From assembly GCA_902767195.1 (NCBI GenBank), contig CACXGS010000440.1:1-5461 (forward strand): a DNA stretch of 5,461 bases, in the 5' to 3' direction. The translations under genes and the position numbers were made by a program. Positions 1-5,460 of the stretch are shown here, in pieces. The DNA comes from an uncultured Lachnospiraceae bacterium. Lineage in GTDB: Bacteria; Bacillota_A; Clostridia; Lachnospirales; Lachnospiraceae. The notes below the pieces were generated by a model, which worked only from the letters and a program-made list of their open reading frames with translations, had not been told where the DNA came from and made no database searches. The number at the start of each line of letters is the position of its first letter. Within the stretch, counting starts at the first letter, position 1.

Positions 1-3
1 CAT
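1..3 (-). CDS. Probable start of the next gene, cut by the window edge
   Basis: Only an ATG start codon is visible, reading off the left edge on the minus strand. It is supported by a GAGAGG ribosome-binding-like sequence (complement of 11-16) 7 bases upstream. It lies downstream of the ptsI terminator, so it would be a separate transcription unit pointing the same way. No convincing promoter is visible between that terminator and the ATG: a TTGAAT (complement of 55-60) has only a poor -10 partner. Nothing can be said about the product. This could also be a chance ATG, since only three coding bases are present. Confidence 0.4.
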
Positions 4-114
4 TTCTAATCCTCTCTATCTGATGACGCCTCTGTATTGACAAAGGCAAATATAATTCAATCGGAATAGTGTCTCCTCTCTTCCATCCTCGGGTGTTTGT
101 CACTGATCGCATAG

Positions 115-148
115 AATAAAAGGGTGTTACAAGTAACACCCTTTTATT
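115..148 (-). terminator. Intrinsic terminator of the ptsHI operon
   Basis: This is a perfect inverted repeat: two 16-base arms (115-130 and 133-148) separated by two bases. It folds to a stem of about 15 pairs with a four-base loop. The GGGTGTTAC core is flanked by A-rich and T-rich ends, so the T-rich side gives a U-tract in either direction. It begins 28 bases after the ptsI stop codon. The symmetry suggests that it may work on both strands, although no plus-strand gene reaches it here. Confidence 0.9.
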
Positions 149-176
149 ATTTCTCTGTATAGTTATTTAATCCTGT

Positions 177-1886
177 TTAATTCTTAGCAACAGATTCCAG
201 ATAAGCCTTAACTTCCGCTTCTGTCTTGAAGCTTAAAGCCTTCTCTGCAACTGCTTCTGCCTCTTCCATGGACCACTGGGAGATTACCTTTCTGGTGGTC
301 AGGATAGAAGTGGCACTTACACTAAACTCATCCATACCGAAAGCAAGCAGCAGCGGTACAAGAAGCGGATCAGCTGCAGCCTCTCCACACATACCTACGA
401 TAGCGCCACCGGCCTTACCCAGCTTGATGGTCCTCTCGATAGCACGGATTACAGCGGGGTTATATGATGAGTACAGGTAAGCAACATCCGGATTACCCCG
501 GTCTGCACACATGGTATATCCGGTCAGGTCATTTGTTCCGATACTAAAGAAATCTGCTTCCTCAGCGAAAGCATCTGCCATAATCATCGATGCCGGAGTC
601 TCTACCATGATACCAACTTTAATATCTTTGTTGTAGGGGATCTCTTTGGCATCCAGCTCTGCTTTCAGTTCGGCAAGGATTTCCTTTACCTTACGAAGCT
701 CGTCAAGGCAAGTAATCATGGGAACCATGATACGGATATCACCATATGCCGATGCACGAAGGAGTGCACGAAGCTGAGGACGATAAATATCATCTCTGTT
801 CAGGCAGAGACGAACTGCTCTGTATCCGAGGAAAGGATTCTCTTCCTTCGGAAGCTCAAGATAAGGAATCTCCTTATCTCCGCCTACGTCCAGTGTACGG
901 ATAATTACAGGCTTGTTGGGAAGCTTCTCAGCAACGGTCTTATAAGCTTCGAACTGCTCCTCCTCAGAGGGAACCGTGTCACGATCCATAAAGAGGAACT
1001 CGGTACGGAAGAGGCCAACGCCCTCTCCGTCACATTCCACAACTTTATCTGCATCCTGAGGCTTTCCGATATTCGCACAAAGCTCTACTCTGTGTCCGTC
1101 GGAAGTCTCTGTAGGTTTGCCAATAAACAACTTAAGGGCTGCCTTCTCCTCGAGGAAGATTCTGCGCTTCTCTTCGTATTCAGCGATTACTGACTGATCC
1201 GGATTAATGAAGACTTCGCCGGTAGCACCATCAAGAACAACCTGGTCGCCGTTCTCGATCTTCTTGGTGATATCCGGGATACTGAGAACAGCCGGAATCT
1301 CAAGAGCTCTTGCAAGAATAGCGGAATGAGAAGTCTTTCCGCCGATCTCTGTCAGGATACCTGCAACATTCTCAGCATTGATACTAGCAGTCATGGAAGG
1401 CGTCAGATCCTCTGCAGCAAGGATCGTTGCAGGAGGCAGATTACCGAGGTCAATATCTTCTACATTAAGAAGAACCTTCAGCATTCTTGTCTTGATGTCG
1501 TTGACATCCGTTGCTCTCTGCTGGAACATAGGATCGTCAAGACTTGCAAACATATCACGGAACATGTTGCAAACCTGCTCTACAGCAGCCTCTGCATTCA
1601 TCTTATCATCCGCGATGGCAGCCTCAATCTGTCCTGTCATCTCCGGATCCATAAGCAGAAGCATATGTCCTTCCAGAATCTCAGCTTCCTTCTCGCCTAC
1701 TCTGGCTCTCATGTCGTCTGCCATAACCTGAGTCTGGGCGATCGTGGTTTCAACAGCTGCGTTAAAACGCGCTTTTTCTGCCTCTACATCAGTAACAGTT
1801 ACACGCTGGTAATCTAAAGACGGCTCTGCAACAATAATTACCTTGCCAATACCGATTCCAACAGATGCACCAATACCAGTATACAT
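177..1886 (-). CDS. ptsI: Phosphoenolpyruvate-protein phosphotransferase (PTS Enzyme I)
   Basis: This is the cytoplasmic Enzyme I of the sugar phosphotransferase system. It autophosphorylates on histidine from PEP and passes the phosphate to HPr. The 569 residues match the usual family length. In order they show an N-terminal HPr-binding/helical region (about 1-145), the swivelling phosphohistidine domain with GGKTSHSAILAR (active His187), and a C-terminal PEP-binding barrel (about 260-540). The barrel carries LFRTEF (Arg294), IIRTLDVGGDK (Arg330), GIMVETPAS (Glu429), SIGTNDLTGYT (Asp453) and GMCGE (Cys500, the usual acid/base). All key residues are present, so the enzyme should be active. 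The start is fixed by TTGAGGTGA a few bases upstream of the ATG. It lies 46 bp after ptsH with no terminator between them, so the two are cotranscribed. The GTNDLT motif is followed by G where E. coli has Q, a minor change. Confidence 0.98.
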   Translation of the reverse strand: MYTGIGASVGIGIGKVIIVAEPSLDYQRVTVTDVEAEKARFNAAVETTIAQTQVMADDMRARVGEKEAEILEGHMLLLMDPEMTGQIEAAIADDKMNAEAAVEQVCNMFRDMFASLDDPMFQQRATDVNDIKTRMLKVLLNVEDIDLGNLPPATILAAEDLTPSMTASINAENVAGILTEIGGKTSHSAILARALEIPAVLSIPDITKKIENGDQVVLDGATGEVFINPDQSVIAEYEEKRRIFLEEKAALKLFIGKPTETSDGHRVELCANIGKPQDADKVVECDGEGVGLFRTEFLFMDRDTVPSEEEQFEAYKTVAEKLPNKPVIIRTLDVGGDKEIPYLELPKEENPFLGYRAVRLCLNRDDIYRPQLRALLRASAYGDIRIMVPMITCLDELRKVKEILAELKAELDAKEIPYNKDIKVGIMVETPASMIMADAFAEEADFFSIGTNDLTGYTMCADRGNPDVAYLYSSYNPAVIRAIERTIKLGKAGGAIVGMCGEAAADPLLVPLLLAFGMDEFSVSATSILTTRKVISQWSMEEAEAVAEKALSFKTEAEVKAYLESVAKN

Positions 1887-1932
1887 ATATTCACCTCAAT
1901 ATAATCTTAAAAAGATTGTGCTGTGTTACAGA

Positions 1933-2196
1933 TTATTCTCCTAATCCGCTCTCGATCAGGTCAACAGCTGCCTGTAATGCTTCTTCTTCGTCCGGTCCAT
2001 CACACTGAATCTCAATCTCATTACCGCACTTAATGCAGGCACCGATGATGTTCAGAAGGCTCTTGCCATTGGTGGTCTTTCCATTGAAAACAAGGTTAAC
2101 ATTGCTCTGATACTTAGCTACGCCTTTAGCGAAAACGCCTGCCGGTCTCATGTGAAGTCCCTGTGGGTTTTTGATAGTGATTTTCTGTGATACCAT
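1933..2196 (-). CDS. ptsH: Phosphocarrier protein HPr
   Basis: This small cytoplasmic phosphocarrier receives phosphate from Enzyme I and hands it to sugar-specific EIIA domains. The 87 residues are the standard length. GLHMRPAG holds the active His15 with Arg17. Ser46 lies in GKSLLN, the site used by HPr kinase/phosphorylase in Firmicutes for CcpA-dependent catabolite repression, so that regulation is likely here (inference). The protein ends in an acidic GLGE. The frame runs 12 codons further upstream to another ATG at 2232, but the start at 2196 is preferred. It has AAAGGAG with a 7-base spacer and gives the canonical His15/Ser46 numbering. Unusually, residues 54-57 read C-I-K-C, a CxxC motif where B. 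subtilis HPr has no cysteine. It is the first gene of the ptsHI operon. Confidence 0.97.
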   Translation of the reverse strand: MVSQKITIKNPQGLHMRPAGVFAKGVAKYQSNVNLVFNGKTTNGKSLLNIIGACIKCGNEIEIQCDGPDEEEALQAAVDLIESGLGE

Positions 2197-2247
2197 AATG
2201 ATTCTCCTTTTCGTTTGTTGAACGATTAACATGCTCTATAGGTAATA

Positions 2248-2276
2248 ATTTTACCATCATTTATATTCACTGTCAA
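2248..2276 (-). promoter_or_regulatory. Promoter of ptsHI (sigma-A type)
   Basis: A perfect -35 TTGACA (complement of 2271-2276) and a -10 TAAAAT (complement of 2248-2253) are separated by exactly 17 bases. Transcription would start near 2241, giving a leader of about 45 bases before ptsH. I see no GlcT-type antiterminator hairpin and no recognisable catabolite-response element in the leader. The promoter therefore looks strong and constitutive apart from the inverted repeat that overlaps the -35. Confidence 0.88.
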
Positions 2277-2283
2277 TAACAGT
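2269..2283. repeat. Inverted repeat overlapping the ptsHI -35 box
   Basis: The arms ACTGT (2269-2273) and ACAGT (2279-2283) flank a five-base spacer. The element covers the ptsHI -35 hexamer. It could be a small operator or a chance palindrome. It lacks the T-run that would make it a terminator for the TPR gene upstream. Confidence 0.4.
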
Positions 2284-2309
2284 ACAGCCCTTCAGGCACA
2301 ACCGCAGGA

Positions 2310-2966
2310 TCAGATTCTGCTGGAAAGAAAGATGTACTCTTTTCTTCCTTTTTCATCCTCCGGATAAAGCTTCATATACTTCTTTGCCGTCTTCCATGCT
2401 TTTTTATATTTCTGCTGTTTTTCATAGATCACGATTTTCTCAAAAAGGAAAACATCCTTGCTGTCTTCTTCTTTCTCAATACCTTTATCAGCATATTTAT
2501 GAGCACTTTTATAATCTTTTTTCCTCATGGAAGCCTTGCAGAGTTTCAGAAGAAAATCAGCATCGCCTGTCTTCTTGTAACCTTCTTCATAACATTCCAC
2601 GGCTTCCTTATCCTGGCCGTCCTTTTCCAGACAATCCCCTTTAAGAATATAACAGCGCTTATTGGCAGGACTCCACCGAAGCATCGTGTCATAGAGATCA
2701 ATCGCCTCTTTATACTCTCCCAGCTGCCTGTAACTCTCTGCCAGATAGCAGTTGATATCTGTATCGATCTCATCGGAGAAGAGTGTCTTGCGGGCACCGG
2801 CTTTCTCGAAACAGTCGATGGCTTTCTCATAGTCCTGCTCCCTGAAATAAAGGAGAGCTTCATCTCTCATGTCAAGCTTAATCTCCCGGGAATGCTTCAG
2901 GTACACTCCGGAAGCACCTGCAATAATAATCAGCAGCAAAAGGGCAATTCGTATGATTCGACTCAT
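2310..2966 (-). CDS. Membrane-anchored tetratricopeptide (TPR) repeat protein
   Basis: This is a 218-residue protein with an N-terminal hydrophobic segment (about 4-23, I/L/A-rich, preceded by Arg). A charged domain of about five TPR units follows: residues 33-60, 71-102, 104-137, 138-171 and 172-205. The TPR signature positions are visible, such as YRQLGEYKEAIDLYD, with Gly/Ala/Tyr spacing and a W-S-P-A-N turn after repeat 2. TPR arrays bind partner proteins. With an N-terminal anchor and no sorting motif, this one probably faces the outside of the membrane, but the partner is unknown. The start at 2966 is chosen because GGAGG lies 5 bases upstream; an ATG four codons earlier (2978) overlaps that ribosome site. 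The gene begins 16 bp after the GDPD-like gene, so they are probably cotranscribed and may act together. No terminator is visible after the stop, so some read-through into ptsHI is possible. Confidence 0.85.
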   Translation of the reverse strand: MSRIIRIALLLLIIIAGASGVYLKHSREIKLDMRDEALLYFREQDYEKAIDCFEKAGARKTLFSDEIDTDINCYLAESYRQLGEYKEAIDLYDTMLRWSPANKRCYILKGDCLEKDGQDKEAVECYEEGYKKTGDADFLLKLCKASMRKKDYKSAHKYADKGIEKEEDSKDVFLFEKIVIYEKQQKYKKAWKTAKKYMKLYPEDEKGRKEYIFLSSRI

Positions 2967-2982
2967 AACAGCCTCCATTCTC

Positions 2983-4149
2983 TCAGTCCGTATGCCGTTT
3001 GAACAGCATCCGGTTGGTTATCCAGAAATCACACCGTACATCAATCAGATGATGGACCTGATCGTATCTGTCAATATTATAACATACAATAGAAATTCCA
3101 CGCTCATGACAATAATTGACCACTTTAGCCGTCAGAGGGAACTGATCCGTGTATTTCATGATCATCAGATCACACCCGTACTTTACGGCTGTGTTCACCT
3201 TCCCGCATCGGCCTGCTGTTGTGGGAAGCGCAGTAAGATAACCGGTACGGAAAGAAAACTTCGACATTTTGACCAGGGCATTCTTATTGGATGTAAATAC
3301 AACAGAATGCGGGATCATATGATGCCGGGACAGAATCTTTTCAATTCTGTAAAAGCTCATATAGGTGTGAGGATACCCTGACTCTTTCAAATGTAATATC
3401 AGATTCATGTCATGATCCTTTGCCCAGGAGACAACTTCGTCAAGATCCGGAGGATACTGGGTTGTATACCGGTCTACATTCCTTCCGTGGGTAAAGGGGA
3501 AAGAAAGATAATTATCCTCAGACAATTTGGCGGGAGAACCGGTTCCGTCGGTCAGCCTGTTCAGACCGGGATCATGGAACACGAAAGTATCACCGGAAAG
3601 AGTGTTCCAGATATCGCATTCAAAATTCTTATAGCCGAGAGAGTTGGCCTTTGCAAAAGAGGCGATGGTATCATCCGGCGCATACTCCATGGCTCCTCGA
3701 TGCCCGATGCTCTCCTGACCGTTCAGTCCTCCACCGGCAATTTCGACAGGCTCTCCATTAACCTTAACACCATTCCGTATCCGGTAAGCCCGGATCATAT
3801 ACTTCTGCCTGCGGTGGGCGTTCGCATCCTGGTCTCTGTGGGATGAAATCTGACCAGAATGGTAATCTTTGATCAGCAAATACTTCTTCTGACCGGAACT
3901 ATATCGAAAGAGTTCATATCCATCCGCTCCCTCAAGGGGATTCCAACTCAGCGCAATCAGGGCACTCCCCTTCTTTTGTGCTGTAAAACCTGTAACCCGG
4001 GAATGGGTCCGGAAACGAATATCCTCCAATCCGGAAGCCCATGCCGCGACGGCAAGAAGAACCGTAAAAAATATTATTCCTGTCCATATTCTAATTCTGC
4101 TGTTTTTCCACGGATTCTGTAATGTCATATCAAATATCGTCTTTCTCAT
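2983..4149 (-). CDS. Membrane-anchored glycerophosphodiester phosphodiesterase-like protein with FN3-like segment
   Basis: Family members hydrolyse glycerophosphodiesters to glycerol 3-phosphate and an alcohol. This 388-residue form has a basic N-terminus and a membrane segment (about 21-39). A fibronectin-III-like region (about 51-138) shows ALSWNPLEGADGYELFRY and YMIRAYRIRNG. The GDPD domain runs from about 147 to 388, so catalysis would be extracytoplasmic. Family motifs are visible: HRG (His150, Arg151), APDDT in place of the usual APENT, FECDIW (Glu177, Asp179), FHDP (His192), LTDGTG, PDLDEV, and a terminal DFWITNR. The strand that normally reads I-E-x-K, with a metal-binding Glu, here reads L-H-L-K (His253), so metal binding may differ or activity may be lost. 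The start is uncertain. ATG 4149 has no clear ribosome site and abuts the rpsO terminator. An in-frame TTG lies at 4155, and ATG 4128 would also keep the anchor. The TPR gene follows 16 bp downstream. No convincing promoter is seen upstream. Confidence 0.85.
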   Translation of the reverse strand: MRKTIFDMTLQNPWKNSRIRIWTGIIFFTVLLAVAAWASGLEDIRFRTHSRVTGFTAQKKGSALIALSWNPLEGADGYELFRYSSGQKKYLLIKDYHSGQISSHRDQDANAHRRQKYMIRAYRIRNGVKVNGEPVEIAGGGLNGQESIGHRGAMEYAPDDTIASFAKANSLGYKNFECDIWNTLSGDTFVFHDPGLNRLTDGTGSPAKLSEDNYLSFPFTHGRNVDRYTTQYPPDLDEVVSWAKDHDMNLILHLKESGYPHTYMSFYRIEKILSRHHMIPHSVVFTSNKNALVKMSKFSFRTGYLTALPTTAGRCGKVNTAVKYGCDLMIMKYTDQFPLTAKVVNYCHERGISIVCYNIDRYDQVHHLIDVRCDFWITNRMLFKRHTD

Positions 4150-4183
4150 ATACAAAAGAGGATGCCGAAAAACAGCATCCTCT
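4150..4183 (-). terminator. Intrinsic terminator after rpsO
   Basis: The arms AGAGGATGC and GCATCCTCT (4157-4165 with 4175-4183) form a nine-pair stem. It extends inward by one wobble and one GC pair around a U-rich loop, and TTTTG follows in the minus-strand sense. It starts 60 bases after the rpsO stop. Its tail touches the start codon of the GDPD-like gene, so it must also control any transcript reaching that gene. Confidence 0.85.
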
Positions 4184-4243
4184 GAAACATCGGTATATTA
4201 TCGAACCGTTTTAGCTGAACGTCCGGTCTCTTATCCGATCTGA

Positions 4244-4510
4244 TTACTTTCTCAGACCTAACTGTTCGATCAACGTTCTGTAGCGATTAATATCCTTGGA
4301 CTTAAGATAGCCCAGAAGGTTCCTTCTCTGACCTACCATCTTTAAAAGACCTCTTCTGGAATGGTGATCCTTGGGATTAGCCTTAAAATGTCCCTGCAGG
4401 TCATTAATCCTTGCAGTCAGGATAGCTACCTGAACCTCGGGTGAACCTGTATCGCCTTCGCTCTTGCCAAACTTAGCTACGATGTCCTGTTTCTGTTCTT
4501 TTGTGATCAT
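4244..4510 (-). CDS. rpsO: 30S ribosomal protein S15
   Basis: S15 is a primary binding protein of the 16S rRNA central domain and organises the small-subunit platform. The 88 residues are the typical bacterial length. The family pattern is clear: [11 protein letters not shown] near 19-29, [12 protein letters not shown], the [12 protein letters not shown]-contact segment near 48-56, and [10 protein letters not shown] with the C-terminal [13 protein letters not shown]. The start at 4510 has an AGGAGG site 8 bases upstream. It has its own promoter and a folded leader, and ends at a strong terminator, so it is probably monocistronic. In many bacteria pnp follows rpsO; here that neighbour is absent and a GDPD-like gene follows instead. 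Confidence 0.98.
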   Translation of the reverse strand: MITKEQKQDIVAKFGKSEGDTGSPEVQVAILTARINDLQGHFKANPKDHHSRRGLLKMVGQRRNLLGYLKSKDINRYRTLIEQLGLRK

Positions 4511-4540
4511 ATGTAAATCCTCCTGTCTTATTATTCACCT

Positions 4541-4592
4541 CCACTAAGGCATGGTCGGAGAGTCCGATACCCTGGTGAAGGGTCTGCATTGG
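4541..4592 (-). promoter_or_regulatory. Candidate S15-binding leader RNA of rpsO
   Basis: In the rpsO 5' leader two adjacent five-pair hairpins are visible: ACCCU/AGGGU (4569-4573 with 4579-4583) and UCGGA/UCCGA (4555-4559 with 4563-4567). They are enclosed by an outer helix of GCA/UGC (4549-4551 with 4585-4587) and CCA/UGG (4541-4543 with 4590-4592). This makes a three-way junction just upstream of the rpsO ribosome site. S15 is known to repress its own translation by binding leader junctions in Gram-positive bacteria, so this is a plausible autoregulatory element. I have not matched it to a specific described leader class. Confidence 0.6.
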
Positions 4593-4607
4593 TTACAATA
4601 CTTGAAT

Positions 4608-4636
4608 ACTCTAACACAGTCCGTGTCATTTGTAAA
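4608..4636 (-). promoter_or_regulatory. Promoter of rpsO (extended -10)
   Basis: The -35 TTTACA (complement of 4631-4636, five of six consensus bases) is 17 bases from the -10 TAGAGT (complement of 4608-4613, four of six). The -10 is preceded directly by a TGT that fits the TGn extension. Transcription would start near 4600, just upstream of the folded leader, which supports the call. The -35 lies 10 bases after the lipoprotein stop codon. Confidence 0.7.
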
Positions 4637-4646
4637 GGACCGATAT

Positions 4647-5297
4647 TTATTTTATCAGCTTATTATCAATGATCTGGAAATTGGCTCTGTGGAGATACAG
4701 AGCTTTTTTATCAATCATCAGCTTGGTCGTTTTCGGCAGATTCGTGCTGACCTCCCAGTAGACATCCTTTCCGGAATAGGCACAGATGGGCACACCGAGC
4801 TGGCTCTGTATCACAACGACCTGCGCTTTTCCGAAGTAATTCTTATACTTATTGATAATGTTCGAAATATAGGTGTTGCTTGTAACACCGTTTGCGTCAC
4901 TTTGTATATTGGTCAGTTCGAACTCCACATCCGGTTTCAGCCCTTTTTCTTCAAAAACGATCGTATCGCCGCAGCTTTGGATCTGCTTCCCGTCGATATT
5001 GATGGTCATCACAGAGGATAAAGCATAGGTGGTCGTGACAGACCCGTCGGAGGAATCAACATGGGAATCCTCCACTACATTTCCCTCCATGTCGATCTTT
5101 TTCCCGGAGACGGTAAGATATTTACTTCCCGAATTATCATAAAATCGACAGGTAAAGGAATTACCTATAAGCTTTCCCTTGATGTCTCCCAGCTTTGAGT
5201 GAAAGCCTGCAATACTGCAGCCCCCCAGGAACAGTGAGATACATAGCATCGAAAGGATTAGGGTAAACATGGTTTTTTTGTTTTTCCAGGTATTCAT
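4647..5297 (-). CDS. Predicted lipoprotein of unknown function, DUF5052-like
   Basis: This is a 216-residue protein with a lipoprotein signal peptide: basic start (KNKK, 5-8), hydrophobic core (about 10-24) and lipobox L-G-G-C with acylated Cys27. The mature part would sit on the outer face of the membrane. It looks beta-rich and soluble, with short conserved-looking blocks such as VMTINIDGKQIQSCGDTI (96-113), KYKNYFGKAQVVVIQSQLG (150-168) and LPKTTKLMIDKKALYLH (187-203). From memory the C-terminal half resembles the DUF5052 lipoproteins of Clostridia; I cannot verify this here, and no biochemical role is known to me. The start is set by AAGGAGGT with a four-to-five-base spacer. The frame stays open to the right window edge but without a better start. 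No terminator follows the stop, so read-through into rpsO is possible. Confidence 0.85.
   Translation of the reverse strand: MNTWKNKKTMFTLILSMLCISLFLGGCSIAGFHSKLGDIKGKLIGNSFTCRFYDNSGSKYLTVSGKKIDMEGNVVEDSHVDSSDGSVTTTYALSSVMTINIDGKQIQSCGDTIVFEEKGLKPDVEFELTNIQSDANGVTSNTYISNIINKYKNYFGKAQVVVIQSQLGVPICAYSGKDVYWEVSTNLPKTTKLMIDKKALYLHRANFQIIDNKLIK
4684..4709 (+). terminator. Terminator-like hairpin on the plus strand, inside the lipoprotein gene
   Basis: A perfect seven-pair stem, GCTCTGT (4684-4690) with ACAGAGC (4697-4703), has a six-base loop and is followed at once by six T residues on the plus strand. It would stop transcription antisense to the lipoprotein gene. No plus-strand gene or clear plus-strand promoter is seen upstream, so it may be a coincidence of the coding sequence. 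Confidence 0.35.
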
Positions 5298-5321
5298 GGA
5301 AACCTCCTTATGTGTTTTAAG

Positions 5322-5340
5322 CAAGTGAACTACCCACTTG
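5322..5340. repeat. Inverted repeat upstream of the lipoprotein ribosome site
   Basis: CAAGTG (5322-5327) and CACTTG (5335-5340) flank seven bases, with weaker T-rich/A-rich symmetry outside. It lies 13 bases upstream of the AAGGAGGT ribosome site on the minus strand. It could be an operator or an RNA hairpin in the leader. It has no T-run, so it is not a terminator. Confidence 0.45.
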
Positions 5341-5356
5341 AAAATACAGGTTTGTA

Positions 5357-5457
5357 GGGTTAAACTGTGTCGCCAATAACCCCAATCAACGGACAACCGG
5401 TTCCGACGCAGAGGCGTTGCCCACTCCCGGTAAGCTATCTGCCTGTTCCGACTGGGG
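5357..5457 (-). other. Inverted-repeat-rich, possibly structured leader before the lipoprotein gene
   Basis: Read on the minus strand, CCCCA/TGGGG (5453-5457 with 5380-5384) encloses GCAGA/TCTGC (5438-5442 with 5408-5412) and the short hairpin CGGA/TCCG. The TGGGGTTA side can instead pair downstream as GGGTTA/TAACCC (5377-5382 with 5357-5362), so the two folds exclude each other. The right half is visibly GC-richer than the rest. I recognise no named RNA class. It overlaps the possible gene tail at 5386-5460. Confidence 0.3.
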
Positions 5458-5460
5458 CGG
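5386..5460 (-). CDS. Possible C-terminal tail of an upstream gene, cut by the window edge
   Basis: One minus-strand frame from the right edge reads 24 codons to a TGA. The tail is hydrophilic and Ser/Ala/Pro-rich (for example PPQSEQADSLPG, then SASEPVVR). That composition fits a disordered C-terminus, but a short frame can stay open by chance. Another frame is also open through here into the lipoprotein gene. No family can be assigned. Confidence 0.25.
   Translation of the reverse strand, partial: PPQSEQADSLPGVGNASASEPVVR

Noticed and set aside
37..56. Perfect TTGACA (37-42) and TATAAT (51-56) on the plus strand
   Set aside because: They are only 8 bases apart, far from the 16-18 needed, and neither has a partner at the right distance. 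No plus-strand gene follows.
1326..1817. Long plus-strand open frames opposite ptsI (also 226-480 and 1378-1731)
   Set aside because: They are shadows of the ptsI coding sequence, with no ribosome site and no recognisable protein features.
2197..2232. Upstream ATG extending HPr by 12 residues
   Set aside because: The internal ATG at 2196 has a good ribosome site and gives the standard HPr length and numbering.
2869..3846. Plus-strand open frames opposite the GDPD and TPR genes
   Set aside because: They are antisense to genes with clear domain motifs, have unnatural composition, and have no supporting start signals.
4637..4646. A terminator between the lipoprotein gene and rpsO
   Set aside because: Only a weak GUCC/GGAC pairing is available and no T-run follows, so no terminator is called.
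4551..5021. Plus-strand 156-codon open frame across the rpsO leader and lipoprotein gene
   Set aside because: It overlaps the rpsO promoter and leader and the well-supported lipoprotein gene, and the translation has no recognisable features.
5298..5396. Upstream TTG extending the lipoprotein by 33 residues
   Set aside because: It would bury the signal peptide and lipobox, and the ATG at 5297 has a near-perfect AAGGAGGT site.
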